NCBI RefSeq assembly: GCF_004339725.1
Contig: NZ_SMGK01000002.1
Span: 186,001-250,000 of the forward strand
Source: Acidipila rosea
GTDB taxonomy: Bacteria > Acidobacteriota > Terriglobia > Terriglobales > Acidobacteriaceae
Direction: 5' to 3'
Length of the DNA: 64,000 nucleotides
Position 1 is the stretch's first letter; every line of letters begins with the position of its first letter. A program made the position numbers and the translations under genes. The notes under the pieces were generated by a model that worked only from the letters and a program-made list of their open reading frames with translations, had not been told where the DNA came from and made no database searches. Of the stretch, positions 6,751-16,500 are shown piece after piece.

Positions 6751-9215
6751 GCTTCCACCTCTGGCTGCGCCTTGCCAAGCGCGGCGAGTACGTTGGCCGG
6801 GGTCATGGGAATCTTGCGTATACGAACTCCGGTGGCGTTATAGAAGGCATTGCCGATGGCCGCGGCCAGGGTAATGATTCCTGCGGACTCCCCGATACCT
6901 GCGGCATCGGTCGAACTCTGTGCGATGTAGTTTTCAACCAGCGCAATCTCAATCTCCGGAACCTCGCGCGCGCCCAGTATCTTGTAATTTTCGAGGTTTG
7001 CATTCAACATGTAGCCCGCCTTGGGATCCATGATGCGCTGCTCAAAGAGCGCATACGAGATGCCCTGGAGGATGCCCCCGTTGATCTGGCTGATTACGCC
7101 GGTTGGGTTGATTGGACGGCCGCAGTCGTGCGCTCCGAAGACCTTCTCGATGTGAACGCGGCCCGTTTCCGTATCGACAGCCAGCTCAACATAGTCGACG
7201 CCGCCGTAGGTCAGCCGATCCTTGGAGTATTCAGGAGCGCGAGTCGCCCGGGCAGAAATCTCGTCCGTCGGCAGCTTCGCGGTGACCTGTTTCAGTGTGT
7301 AGGATTTGCCTGCATCGTTCTTGAGCACGACGCGACCGCCCTGCATCGCTAGATTGTCAGCCGTGGTGCCGAGAGCCGGGGCTACAGCAGCAAAAAGCTG
7401 CTGCCTGGCCTGGTAGGCAGCATTGCGCACTGCAGGAGTGATGGAGCCGGCAGTGATGCTGCCGCCTGAGTCCGGCCCGATCGGATAGCGTGTGTCGCCG
7501 ATGCGGACTACGACCTGGGCTGGCGGTATTCCGAATTCTTCTCCCACGATTTGAGCAAGGATTGTCTTGGTGCCCGTACCGAGATCCTGTACGGCAGACA
7601 TCAGCTCGACAGAGCCATCGCGGGAAACACGAACCTCGCAGGAGGAGTTCATGTTCACGAAGCGATACCACACCGACTGCGCGATGCCCATGCCGCGCTT
7701 GATCGGTCCGGAGTCGGCGCCAGCCTCCCTGCGGTTCCGCCAGTTTGTGCGTTCCAGGATGACCTGCCGCTCTACCCTGCGCGCCGGGCTCTCGTCGATC
7801 TTATCGCGAAGAACAAGAGGGTCCATTTTGAGCTTGACCGCGAGCTCATCGATCGCCTGCTCGAAAGCAAAACATCCCTGAGGGTGGCCAGGCGCACGGA
7901 AGGCAGCGCCGGGACCCGCATTGATGAAAACGTCGTACTCCTCGGTGAGGAGGTTATCGCACTTGTAGAGATTGGTTGCTGGCCCTGCTGTGCCCGCTCC
8001 GGTGCCGACACCTGCTGTGCCGTAGCTGGTGAGCTGAATCGCTGTAAGGGTGCCGTCGCGCTTGGCGCCGATCTTCAGCTTCTGGTGCGAATCAGGGCGG
8101 TTGCTGACAATGTGTTCCTGCCGCCGGTCGAGCATGAGCCTGACAGGCGCATTCGCCTTGCGGGAGAGATTCGCGGCAACAACACCTTCATTCCCTGCGC
8201 CAAATTTCGCCCCGAAGCCTCCACCCATGTATTCAGTGATGACGCGCACCTTGCTCTTGGGCAGCTTGAAGACATCCGCGAATTCATTACGTACGCTGGA
8301 TGTGCCCTGCGTTGAGGCGTAGACTGTGACCTCTTCAGGCTTCCAGTCAACGACGAACCCGTGAGTTTCAAGCGCGGAGTGAGTCTGCACCTGGGTGAAG
8401 TATTCGGCTTCAACCACTGCGTCGGCGTCTGCAAATCCTTTCTCGGGATCGCCCTTCAGGCGGCGCTGTGGGCCATGCACGTTGCCCTTCTGCGGCACGT
8501 CCTTGGGGCCACCGCCGCCACCTGCGCTGCCTGCCGCATCCGCAGGCCCGGGAAAGACGACGGGAGCATCAGGAGATCGGGCCGCGTTGCGCTCCACAAC
8601 AAAGGGCATGGTGTCGTACTGAACCTTCACGAGCTTCGCGGCGTCATCCGCGATCTGCTGCGTGGTCGCCGCGATACCGGCAATGGGCTGGCCCGCGTAG
8701 CGAACAATTGGATAGCGCGACGGGGTCTCAAGCTTTGGGTCGCGAAGTTCGGAGACGCCGTAAACATGCTCGATGACATGCACGGCGCGAACGCCCGGGA
8801 GCTTCTCCGCAGCACTCGTGTCGATCGAGACGATTCGTCCGTGCGGAATCGTCGCGTCCACCATCCGCGCGTAGAGCATGCCGGGCAAATGAACGTCGGC
8901 GGTGTACTTGCCCTTCCCTGTCGCCTTCGCGGGTCCGTCATAACGAACCGTCGGCTTGCCAACATACGTCAATTCTGAGTTCTGCGGCAGCGGCGGAGGT
9001 TCACTGACGGGTACTTCCCGCTCTATATGCTCGAGGCCATTCTGCGGAATGCCGAAAACAAAACTATCGGAACGCATGCCCGGCCCCGGCTTCGAGGGTG
9101 TGGAGGGCGTTTGAGAATCTCTCTTGACGCCATCGCCCTTAGGCCGCGCAACAGTCTGTGCGCCCTTGGTGGTTGACTTGTCCTGTGCCTCTTGAAGCAT
9201 TGTTTCAGGCGCCAT
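6747..9215 (-). CDS. Aldehyde/xanthine dehydrogenase molybdopterin-binding subunit (PaoC/YagR-like)
   Basis: The 822-residue large subunit, which binds the molybdenum cofactor and hydroxylates the substrate. The N-terminal a/b hammerhead begins near KPTVRYDGPAKATGKGKYTAD (about 88). The cofactor-binding part follows with GGGFGAKFG, AFRAPGHPQG and QDLGTGTKT. The catalytic Glu is in AGIGESAGI (Glu 776). About 85 N-terminal residues rich in Pro, Ser and Lys are an extra tail before the conserved domain and hold no signal peptide, so export must depend on the Tat signal of the Fe-S subunit. Substrate is likely an aldehyde or aromatic heterocycle; it cannot be fixed from sequence. Overlaps the Fe-S gene by 11 bases. 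Confidence 0.93.
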   Translation of the reverse strand: MAPETMLQEAQDKSTTKGAQTVARPKGDGVKRDSQTPSTPSKPGPGMRSDSFVFGIPQNGLEHIEREVPVSEPPPLPQNSELTYVGKPTVRYDGPAKATGKGKYTADVHLPGMLYARMVDATIPHGRIVSIDTSAAEKLPGVRAVHVIEHVYGVSELRDPKLETPSRYPIVRYAGQPIAGIAATTQQIADDAAKLVKVQYDTMPFVVERNAARSPDAPVVFPGPADAAGSAGGGGGPKDVPQKGNVHGPQRRLKGDPEKGFADADAVVEAEYFTQVQTHSALETHGFVVDWKPEEVTVYASTQGTSSVRNEFADVFKLPKSKVRVITEYMGGGFGAKFGAGNEGVVAANLSRKANAPVRLMLDRRQEHIVSNRPDSHQKLKIGAKRDGTLTAIQLTSYGTAGVGTGAGTAGPATNLYKCDNLLTEEYDVFINAGPGAAFRAPGHPQGCFAFEQAIDELAVKLKMDPLVLRDKIDESPARRVERQVILERTNWRNRREAGADSGPIKRGMGIAQSVWYRFVNMNSSCEVRVSRDGSVELMSAVQDLGTGTKTILAQIVGEEFGIPPAQVVVRIGDTRYPIGPDSGGSITAGSITPAVRNAAYQARQQLFAAVAPALGTTADNLAMQGGRVVLKNDAGKSYTLKQVTAKLPTDEISARATRAPEYSKDRLTYGGVDYVELAVDTETGRVHIEKVFGAHDCGRPINPTGVISQINGGILQGISYALFEQRIMDPKAGYMLNANLENYKILGAREVPEIEIALVENYIAQSSTDAAGIGESAGIITLAAAIGNAFYNATGVRIRKIPMTPANVLAALGKAQPEVEA

Positions 9216-9873
9216 CGTATCTCTCCGTACCCGTGTTCAGGGTCACCAGATCGGCTATCTGTCCACGCTGCTGTGCAGCGTCCAGAGTTGCCGCAAAAAC
9301 CTTGGGATAGGTCCCGCAGCGGCAGAGGTTACCGCTGACAGCATGCTTTACATCGCTGAGTTTCGGATTGGGATTACGCTCCAGCAGGGCGGCGCAACTC
9401 ATCACCATACCGGGAGTGCAGAAACCGCACTGCATCGCGTCATGCTTAACGAAAGCAGCCTGTACAGGGTGCATGGTTTCCCCATGCGACAGGCCCTCGA
9501 TCGTCGTGATCTCACGTCCCACCGCATCGACAGCGAGCGTCATGCAGGCGAGTGCGGGAGTCTTGTCGATCCATACCGTGCAGGCCGAACACGAACCTCG
9601 ATCGCAAACGACCTTGGTGCCGGTCATTTCAAGATTGTCGCGGAGTGTCTGCGCGAGCGTGTAGCGCGGCTCGACGGTAACGGCGTGCTCCTGACCGTTG
9701 ATCCGCAGTTTGATGGGGATGGCATCTGGTCCGACCGCTTGCGGGCCGCTGAGCCCATCTTTTGCATCACGGGCGAGCGCATTTGCGGACTCTATTACAG
9801 TGGACGCGGCAGTGATGCCAGCGCCCTTCAGAAATCCGCGGCGGGAAAATTCCATTTTCGGGGCGTCTGCCAT
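9205..9873 (-). CDS. Aldehyde/xanthine dehydrogenase [2Fe-2S] subunit with Tat signal
   Basis: The 222-residue small subunit carrying two [2Fe-2S] clusters. The plant-type cluster is in CDRGSCSACTVW, with a later Cys in ALAC. The second cluster is in QCGFCTPGMVMSC and CRCGTYPK. The N-terminus MADAPKMEFSRRGFLKGAGI is a twin-arginine signal, so the enzyme is folded in the cytoplasm and carried to the periplasm, as for E. coli PaoABC. I chose the ATG at 9873 because it puts the twin-arginine motif at residues 10-16; the frame is open further upstream. First gene of the operon. Gene order here is FeS-Moco-FAD, unlike E. coli FeS-FAD-Moco. Confidence 0.93.
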   Translation of the reverse strand: MADAPKMEFSRRGFLKGAGITAASTVIESANALARDAKDGLSGPQAVGPDAIPIKLRINGQEHAVTVEPRYTLAQTLRDNLEMTGTKVVCDRGSCSACTVWIDKTPALACMTLAVDAVGREITTIEGLSHGETMHPVQAAFVKHDAMQCGFCTPGMVMSCAALLERNPNPKLSDVKHAVSGNLCRCGTYPKVFAATLDAAQQRGQIADLVTLNTGTERYDGA

Positions 9874-10156
9874 ACGAGCAGCCTTTCGTATCAGCAAGTG
9901 AGATGTGAACAGGACAGGACAGTAGCGTTTGCGAGATAAGTTTACATCCGCGCTCACAGATCCGCCAATGCTCTCGTTTTGGTGAGATGCGAAATGATTG
10001 GAAAATTTACAGCTTCGTAATCCTTTTGGACGCGACAGCGAGGTTTCTGTCTTTGGAACTCCGGGCTGCCAGATGCCGGTTCGTGAATCCGATGCGAGGT
10101 CTGACCGCCGACTCTTCCCGGACGATGGTGCAAAGGTTCCCTATAATGAGGGACCT
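9874..10156. promoter_or_regulatory. Divergent intergenic region (molybdenum dehydrogenase / kdu operon)
   Basis: 283 bp between the start of the Fe-S subunit and kduI must hold promoters for both operons. A TATAAT at 10142-10147 lies just before the kduI Shine-Dalgarno (GAGG near 10147-10150), but no good -35 sits 16-18 bases upstream of it. No clear operator palindrome was seen. Confidence 0.4.
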
Positions 10157-10987
10157 ATGAAGATACTTCAAATGGCGGATCGCATTCGATATCCGCGAAT
10201 GTCGACCGCAGAGCTCCGCGAAACCTTTCTTCTCTCGGATCTTTTCGCGGCGGGTAAGGTACAGCTCGCCTACGTTGATCTGGATCGCACGGTAATCGGG
10301 TCCGCCGTTCCGCTCAAAGATGGCCTGACACTGCCCTGCCCGGATGAGTTGCGCGCCCATTCTTTCACCGAACGTCGCGAGCTTGGCATCCTCAACATTG
10401 GGGCTCCCGGCGAAGTCGAAGTGGATGGAGAGAAACACACGCTCGGCAAGCTCGACGCACTCTACGTGGGAAGAGGCGATCATTCGATAACCTTCTCCAG
10501 TTCAGATAGTTCCTCGCCTGCGGAGTTCTATCTGTTGAGCTATCCGGCGCATGCGGAGTATCCAACCACACTCATCCAGCGCGGAAAGGAAGCACCCCTC
10601 ACCATCGGCGCCCAGGAGACAGCCAACCTGCGCACGATCACCAAGCTCATCCACCTGGAGGGCGCGCGAAGCTGTCAGCTGGTGATGGGATTTACTGAGC
10701 TGCAGAGCGGCAGCGTATGGAATACGATGCCTCCTCACACGCACATGCGCCGCTCTGAAGTCTATCTTTACTTCGACCTGCCGGAGAACCAGCGGGTGAT
10801 TCACCTGATGGGACCCGCTGAGGAGACTCGCCACCTGGTGGTTGCGAGCAGGCAGGTGGTGATATCGCCCGGCTGGTCGATCCATGCCGGGGTAGGCACC
10901 AGTCCTTATACCTTCTGCTGGGGGATGGGCGGGGAAAACCAGGTCTATTCGGACATGGATGCGCTGGGCATACCGGACCTGAAGTAA
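10157..10987 (+). CDS. kduI: 5-dehydro-4-deoxy-D-glucuronate isomerase
   Basis: KduI isomerises 5-keto-4-deoxyuronate, released from unsaturated uronides in pectin breakdown, to 2,5-diketo-3-deoxygluconate. The 276-residue length matches E. coli KduI (278). Family landmarks are IRYPRMSTAELRETFL near the N-terminus, the metal-binding PPHTHMRRSEVYLYFDL, and SPGWSIHAGVGT. The ATG at 10157 has GAGG six bases upstream and gives the conserved N-terminus. It is followed 16 bp later by kduD and then by a cupin gene, forming an operon that faces GH105 and GH106 genes for unsaturated rhamnogalacturonan products. Confidence 0.95.
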   Translation: MKILQMADRIRYPRMSTAELRETFLLSDLFAAGKVQLAYVDLDRTVIGSAVPLKDGLTLPCPDELRAHSFTERRELGILNIGAPGEVEVDGEKHTLGKLDALYVGRGDHSITFSSSDSSSPAEFYLLSYPAHAEYPTTLIQRGKEAPLTIGAQETANLRTITKLIHLEGARSCQLVMGFTELQSGSVWNTMPPHTHMRRSEVYLYFDLPENQRVIHLMGPAEETRHLVVASRQVVISPGWSIHAGVGTSPYTFCWGMGGENQVYSDMDALGIPDLK

Positions 10988-11003
10988 ACCATACGGAGAA
11001 GGC

Positions 11004-11765
11004 ATGATCCTCGAAACATTTCAGTTGAAGGGTAAAAATGCGCTGGTCACAGGCTCATCGCGAGGCCTCGGCGCTGCCATCGCACTCGCTCTTGCCGAGG
11101 CAGGCGCCAATGTTGCACTCCATGGCTCGAGCAGCGTTCCAGCGCGGCTGGTCGAGAGCATCACGAAGACCGGCGCAAGACACCTTGTGCTGACTGGCGA
11201 CCTCCGTCAACAGGAGCTTTGCCCTGTCCTGGTGGAGCAAACGATTGCAGGCCTGGGCGGCATTGACATCCTCGTGAACAATGCAGGCACCATTCGCCGT
11301 TCTCCGGCGGTGGACTTTTCCATGACGGACTGGATGGAGGTGCTGCAGACCAATCTGACCAGCGTATTTCAGCTCAGCCAGGCCGCAGGGCGTCATATGC
11401 TCAAGCAGGGATCGGGCAAGATCATTAACATCGCATCGCTTCTCAGTTTTCAGGGCGGAGTCACGGTGCCGTCGTATGCGGCGGCCAAGGGCGGAGTTGC
11501 GCAGCTGACCAAGGCGCTTGCGAATGAGTGGGCCAGCAAAGGCGTGCAGGTGAACGCAATCGCGCCCGGCTACATGGAGACCGACAACACCAAGGCGCTA
11601 CGTGAAGACCAGACCCGCTCGCGGCAGATACTGGAGCGTATTCCAGCAGGCCGCTGGGGATCACCGCAGGATGTTGCAGGTGCTGCGGTATTTCTTGCCT
11701 CGGCGGCAAGCAATTACATCAACGGGCACATTCTGGCGGTGGATGGCGGATGGCTCGGAAGATAG
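11004..11765 (+). CDS. kduD: 2-dehydro-3-deoxy-D-gluconate 5-dehydrogenase (SDR)
   Basis: A 253-residue short-chain dehydrogenase that reduces 2,5-diketo-3-deoxygluconate to KDG with NAD(P)H, the step after KduI. The Rossmann motif is TGSSRGLG (16-23), NNAG follows near 91, and the catalytic Tyr 158 and Lys 162 are in YAAAK. The C-terminus WLGR with IAPGYMETDNTKAL is typical of KduD. Shine-Dalgarno GGAGAAGG precedes the ATG. Being between kduI and a cupin supports the assignment over a generic SDR. Confidence 0.92.
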   Translation: MILETFQLKGKNALVTGSSRGLGAAIALALAEAGANVALHGSSSVPARLVESITKTGARHLVLTGDLRQQELCPVLVEQTIAGLGGIDILVNNAGTIRRSPAVDFSMTDWMEVLQTNLTSVFQLSQAAGRHMLKQGSGKIINIASLLSFQGGVTVPSYAAAKGGVAQLTKALANEWASKGVQVNAIAPGYMETDNTKALREDQTRSRQILERIPAGRWGSPQDVAGAAVFLASAASNYINGHILAVDGGWLGR

Positions 11766-11773
11766 GAGAATTT

Positions 11774-12277
11774 ATGCACAAGGGAAAAGTCGTCTGGCCG
11801 GTGCTTGCAATCGCAGCGATGTTGCTGCCTCAACCCTGCGTGATGCGGGCGCAGACAGCTGCGGTCGATGCCTACACCCCGGCTCAGCTCAAGCAGATGA
11901 GCGCAGAACTGCGCACCCAGGCGAGTGCTTCACCGGGCGGCGCGGCGAGTGAGGTGCTCAAGCGATATCCGCAGCACTACACGATGCTGGCCTATCGCAA
12001 CCAGAGCGGAACAGCCGAGGTCCACGAAAAATTCGCCGACGTCTTCATCATCGTGGAAGGTTCGGCCACACTGGAATCCGGAGGAACGGTTGTTGACCCC
12101 AAGGCCGGCGGCCCTGGCGAAACGCGGGGCGCAGCGCTCAAGGGCAGCTCCGGAACACCGCTCCATGCAGGCGACATCGTCCACATTCCAGCTGGCGTGC
12201 CGCACCTGATGAAGCTCGATCAAGGCAGCAGCGTACTCTACTTCGTCATCAAGTCGCAGGAAACGCCTGCAACCTAA
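11774..12277 (+). CDS. Exported cupin-domain protein
   Basis: A 167-residue protein with a signal peptide (residues 1-25, ending near MRAQ) and one cupin barrel. The first cupin motif is seen around EVHEKFADVFIIVEGSATLE and the second around GDIVHIPAGVPHLMKL, so a metal site with several His is likely. The ATG at 11774 follows AGGAGA by 4 bases; a start 24 bases earlier would overlap kduD and spoil the signal peptide. It is the last gene of the kdu operon and its stop overlaps the convergent GH105 gene by 4 bases. Its role is unknown; it may bind or isomerise a sugar in the periplasm. Confidence 0.85.
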   Translation: MHKGKVVWPVLAIAAMLLPQPCVMRAQTAAVDAYTPAQLKQMSAELRTQASASPGGAASEVLKRYPQHYTMLAYRNQSGTAEVHEKFADVFIIVEGSATLESGGTVVDPKAGGPGETRGAALKGSSGTPLHAGDIVHIPAGVPHLMKLDQGSSVLYFVIKSQETPAT

Positions 12278-13449
12278 GGATGCGAATGCCGGCGGCTCAT
12301 CGTGTCCAGTTCAGAGCCGGCTAATAGAAAAGCGCCTACTCCGAAGACGTAGCTCGAGCTTGCCTTATAGTGGCCCGGCGCTTCGCCGACCGGCTGAATG
12401 CAGCCCAGGCGGCCATCGCTGTAGATGTGCGCCAGCATGCCTTGCCAGGCCTTCTCAACTACGGGGCGGTACTTAGCGGCATCGAGCAGGTGGTGATTGA
12501 TCCCCCAGGCGATTGAATAGGTGAAGAAGGCTGAGCCGGAAACCTCGGGCAGAGCATACGAGTCAGGGTCGAGCAGTCCGGCCCGCCAGAGTCCGTCCGA
12601 ACCCTGAATGGAGGCTACCTTCGCGGCCATTTGCCTGTAGAGGTCTATGTAGTGCTTCCGCGAAGGATCATTCGGCGGAAGCGTCGAGAGCACTCGCACC
12701 AGTCCTCCCATCACCCACCCGTTTCCCCGCGACCAGAAGACCCTTTTCCCATTCTTCTCGGTTTTGTTCAGGTAGTTGCTGTCCCGCGAGAAGAGGTGCT
12801 CCTGCTTGTCATAGAGCAGTCCTTCGGTGATAGACCACTCATGGTTCATGTAGGCGATGTATTTATCGTTGGAGGTAGCCTCCGCTAATCCAGACCAGAC
12901 GGGAGGCGCCATGAAGAGCGCATCGCACCACCACCACAACGGTTTCGCAGGGTCGTCAGGCTGCAACATGATCTGATCGAACTGCGCCCGAAGTGGGTCA
13001 ATCTCCTTCGCACGGTGCGAAGCGCGATACAGCTCAAGATAGGCCTGCCCAATGGCCTGATCGTCAGCATGGGTACGGCGAGGCCCGAGACTCCAGTTGA
13101 AGTGTTCGCCAACGGAAACAACCTCCTGCTGAAACTTTGGCTCGTGCAGCGTACGCGATGCCGCAAGGAAGCCGATGTAGAGCGTCGCATAGGTCCAATC
13201 CTGACTCGGCGCATCGACAACGCGCGCCAGCTGCCAGTCTGCCACTTTTCGCATTGCGGCGCGGATATCCGAGCTACGCAGAGCGGGCGAGAGGGTGTTC
13301 GCCAGCGCGCCAGGATTATCCGGCTGATCGCCAGATACGGGCTCCTTGTGTGCCTGCGGCGGAGCAGTGCTTGCCGCCCAAACAGGTGACGCGCCAAGGA
13401 GCGCCGCTAATACACCTGCTGCTGTTATCTCTTTCCAACGTGCGCTCAT
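12274..13449 (-). CDS. Exported GH105/GH88 unsaturated rhamnogalacturonyl hydrolase
   Basis: A 391-residue protein with a signal peptide (first 26 residues, ending AST) and an (alpha/alpha)6-barrel of the YteR/YesR type. It removes the unsaturated galacturonate from the ends of oligosaccharides made by rhamnogalacturonan lyases. Supporting motifs are the Asp-containing HADDQAIGQAYLELYR, WWWCDALFMAPPVW and FWSRGNGWVMGGLVRVL, and the late VSGSAFFTYSIAWGI. The ATG at 13449 (MSARWKE) gives a clean signal peptide; the frame is open 18 codons upstream. It lies downstream of a GH106 gene on the same strand (103 bp gap), and the product feeds the convergent kduI-kduD pathway. Confidence 0.9.
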   Translation of the reverse strand: MSARWKEITAAGVLAALLGASPVWAASTAPPQAHKEPVSGDQPDNPGALANTLSPALRSSDIRAAMRKVADWQLARVVDAPSQDWTYATLYIGFLAASRTLHEPKFQQEVVSVGEHFNWSLGPRRTHADDQAIGQAYLELYRASHRAKEIDPLRAQFDQIMLQPDDPAKPLWWWCDALFMAPPVWSGLAEATSNDKYIAYMNHEWSITEGLLYDKQEHLFSRDSNYLNKTEKNGKRVFWSRGNGWVMGGLVRVLSTLPPNDPSRKHYIDLYRQMAAKVASIQGSDGLWRAGLLDPDSYALPEVSGSAFFTYSIAWGINHHLLDAAKYRPVVEKAWQGMLAHIYSDGRLGCIQPVGEAPGHYKASSSYVFGVGAFLLAGSELDTMSRRHSHP

Positions 13450-13552
13450 CTCTGCCGCTTCCCTTTCTTCCTCTGGAATCGTTCCTTGATAACCATAAGC
13501 CACTCACCGCCAGGCTCGCACGTCGGCTATCTGCCTGAGGTGTGCCGTGACT

Positions 13553-16500
13553 TTATCTGCTGCCTTGCAGCGTGGCAACGCTCAAGCTCCATGGAGAAAG
13601 CAATCCTGATGGCATCAAGGGAGAGTCCTTCTTATAGGCGTTGACATTGGTCTGCGTGTAGCGATGTGCGCCGGGCTGCAGGTCTCCGATCAGCCGGTTA
13701 GGCCAGAGATTGGTTACATGCACTTCCACCGGATTGCTCCCTGCGTGAAGCGACTGGTCGATCCTCACCCGGAATGGCGGATGCCACAGAGTCTCGATCT
13801 GCTTTCCGTTGATCATGACGGTTGCGACCTCATGCACATCGCCCAGGTCAAGCCATACTTGCTTGCCGCTAAGAGCCGCATCTGCTGGAACATCTAGCGT
13901 GCCATGGTAAACGGCGGTTCCTGAGAAATAGCGAATGCCGGGGTTGGAAGAGGCTGTCCATGAATCGAACTTCGTCAGCGAGACCGAGGCCGGCGCACCC
14001 CAGCCCGCCGGGAAAGTCAGCTTCCATTCGGCCTCAAACTTTGGCTCGTCCACCGGCCTCGCGACCTTGAAATGCTTCTGCGAACCATCAGAGCGGTCAA
14101 CGACATAATTGCCGGGCTCGGCTGTGGCGAGGGTTCCGCGACGCGTGGCGTACAAGCCGCTTCCTGGTATCGCCGAGGGAAAGACACTCACCCCATCGCG
14201 CTTCACTTGAACAGCATGCAGAGTGGAAGGCTGGCGGAAGATTACAAAAACAGAGCCCGACGCAGGAAAACTCAAGGGCACCTCTGTGCGGCCTGCGTGT
14301 TCGATGTAGACAGGCGCAGGCGAGATGGCGCCTGTATCCATCTGCCACAACTCAGGCGTGCGCCCGTGGATGCGAAAGCTCAGGACTGCACGCGCCGGCT
14401 TGTTCGATTCGTTGCGCACGAAATAGATATCCGCTGACGCAGTGCGGCGATGGATGTAGTCGAAGCTACCCTCGCCGCTGTAGCTGAAGTCGGCGGCCAC
14501 TCCGAAAGCGAGCAACGCCGCATGCGAATCGAGTGTGCAGTAAATTTGTCCTTTACCGTAGGATGCCAACTGCCTGCCCTCGCATCCCTGCCACATGCGA
14601 TTCGCAATTTCGTCATAGTCCCGCTGCTCCTGCGGAGCCAGCAAACCTAGCGGACCCTGTGGCCGGGAGCCTATCAGCAGGCCGCCTGCCTTTACATATC
14701 TCTCAATCCAACGCAGGGCCGGCAGCGACAGCGAACCGGAGCGCGGCAGAGCCAGGGCACGATACCGCAATCCTTCCGGCGTGGCGAGTCTGCCCGCGGA
14801 CCAGGTGATGCGGTGCAACAACGCATCTTCATTGGTCACGTCGTAATCGTATCCGGGCAGCACATGAGCCGGATCGTCCGCCTTGACGCGGACAAAGCCC
14901 GGCACCTGATCGCCGCGATAGTAAAGAAGATCGGAAATCGAGCGACCCTGCTGCATCAGGAACTGAGCCCTGTTCATGGCCAGCAGGATCGGACCAGCCT
15001 GATTCCACCAGGTCGTATTCGGATTGAGATGTGTGCCGGCAAAATACTCGCGGCCTGGCATTCCAAACTCCTTCGGCACCGAGGTGAATTCATGCCAGAT
15101 GAGGCGGTTGAGTCCCTCTGTAAGGGCCTGGTCAAACGTCGGCTTGAGGTTGGCGCCAGGCGACTCGGCCCAGGCCAGCCCCATGCTCGTGAAGCCCTCC
15201 GCCGCTGCATAGGGCTTGCCATAGATATGTGCGGCGCTCGATGCCTCCTTTACGAAGAACCGCTGGTTGTCCTTGACGCGATGCCAACCGGAAACCGCCC
15301 AAAACTCCGTCTGCGCAAAGGCAGCGTTGCGGAAGGTCTCAAGCGCGTCGATGGGTGCGCCATGAGGGCCACCGGACTCCGGATGAATACCCAGGCCATA
15401 TTTGGCTGCGTGTTCAGCAAAGTAGTCGTAGTGATTGCTGACGATCAGGTCGCCTACAGTGCGGCGCAGGTCAGCAAGAAAGCGGTTGCTGGTGGCGCGA
15501 TCCTGGACAATACGGCCTGCGATAACTGGAAGATACGGCAGTGGGTCATATCCGCGCCGCGCAAGGAACTCCCGGCGAAAGCCCTCCGTCCAATTCGTGC
15601 CGCCAAGCTCCCAGCTGTCTGTCACCAGGTAGCGCAGGCTTGTGCCGAGATATGGCCGTGCTGCATCGAGCAGAGGAGCGACTGTCTGGCGCCAATAATG
15701 ATCGAAGGCCCTGCGGCTCATGTAGTCGATTGCCAGACCTTGCCATGCACCACTGCTGGTGGAAACTTTCGCGCCGGAATCGGTGTAGCCGATGCGCAGC
15801 ACCTCCCATGTGCCCGACGGGAATGTCCATTGCAACAAGCCGTTGGCATTGGCAAAAGCACTAACGTTGATAACATCGCCAGCGAGGGTATCTGCTTCGC
15901 CCGCTGCGGGTGGTAGATTGCGCAGCACACCCGAGGACGGAGGCATGGAGAATCCTGTCTCCTTAAATGCCGCTTTGTAAGGCAGATTCTCTATAGCTCG
16001 GCGTCCGCTCGCGGCTTCGCCGGGCAGCTGTGCGCCGCGCCGCAAGGGATAAGCAATAATCGCAATCTGTCGATAAAAATCATTCGTAAGGGGTGGTGAA
16101 GCGAGAGCTATCGATCTCCGCCCTCCACCATTCACAATATGCCGCGAGAAGGTCAACATTTTGGAAGCATCCTCAGGTGGGACACTCGGGCCGCCGAGGT
16201 TCCAGCCGCTCGTAATATTGAGACTGATCTCCAGGCCAAGCTGCTTCGCTACCTTCAGGGCGTGCAGGTAAAGTGCTGTCCATTGTGGACTGCCAAACTC
16301 CGGGCCTGCTGGCACGTCGGCATTTCCCTGCTGATTGGCGCCATTCGCATCCACCAGAATGGCGCCGCCGTAGCCTTTGGACTTCATGGCTGTCAGGTCG
16401 CGGGTGATCGTAGCCGCGGTGGTGTTGCCGTTGAGCCACCACCAGTAGCAGCGAAGCTTTGCCGCTGCAGGAGGTCTCTCAAAGCCTGCCTGCAGAGTGG

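Noticed and set aside
5866..6843. 325-codon frame on the plus strand
   Set aside because: Mirror of the FAD-subunit gene; no conserved motifs and no ribosome binding site.
7551..8978. Two long plus-strand frames
   Set aside because: Antisense to the molybdopterin subunit gene, whose motifs are unambiguous.
10142..10147. TATAAT as a -10 box for kduI
   Set aside because: No acceptable -35 at 16-18 bases, and it nearly touches the ribosome site, leaving almost no leader.
14813..15916. 367-codon plus-strand frame
   Set aside because: Antisense to the GH106 gene; amino acid composition is that of a shadow frame.
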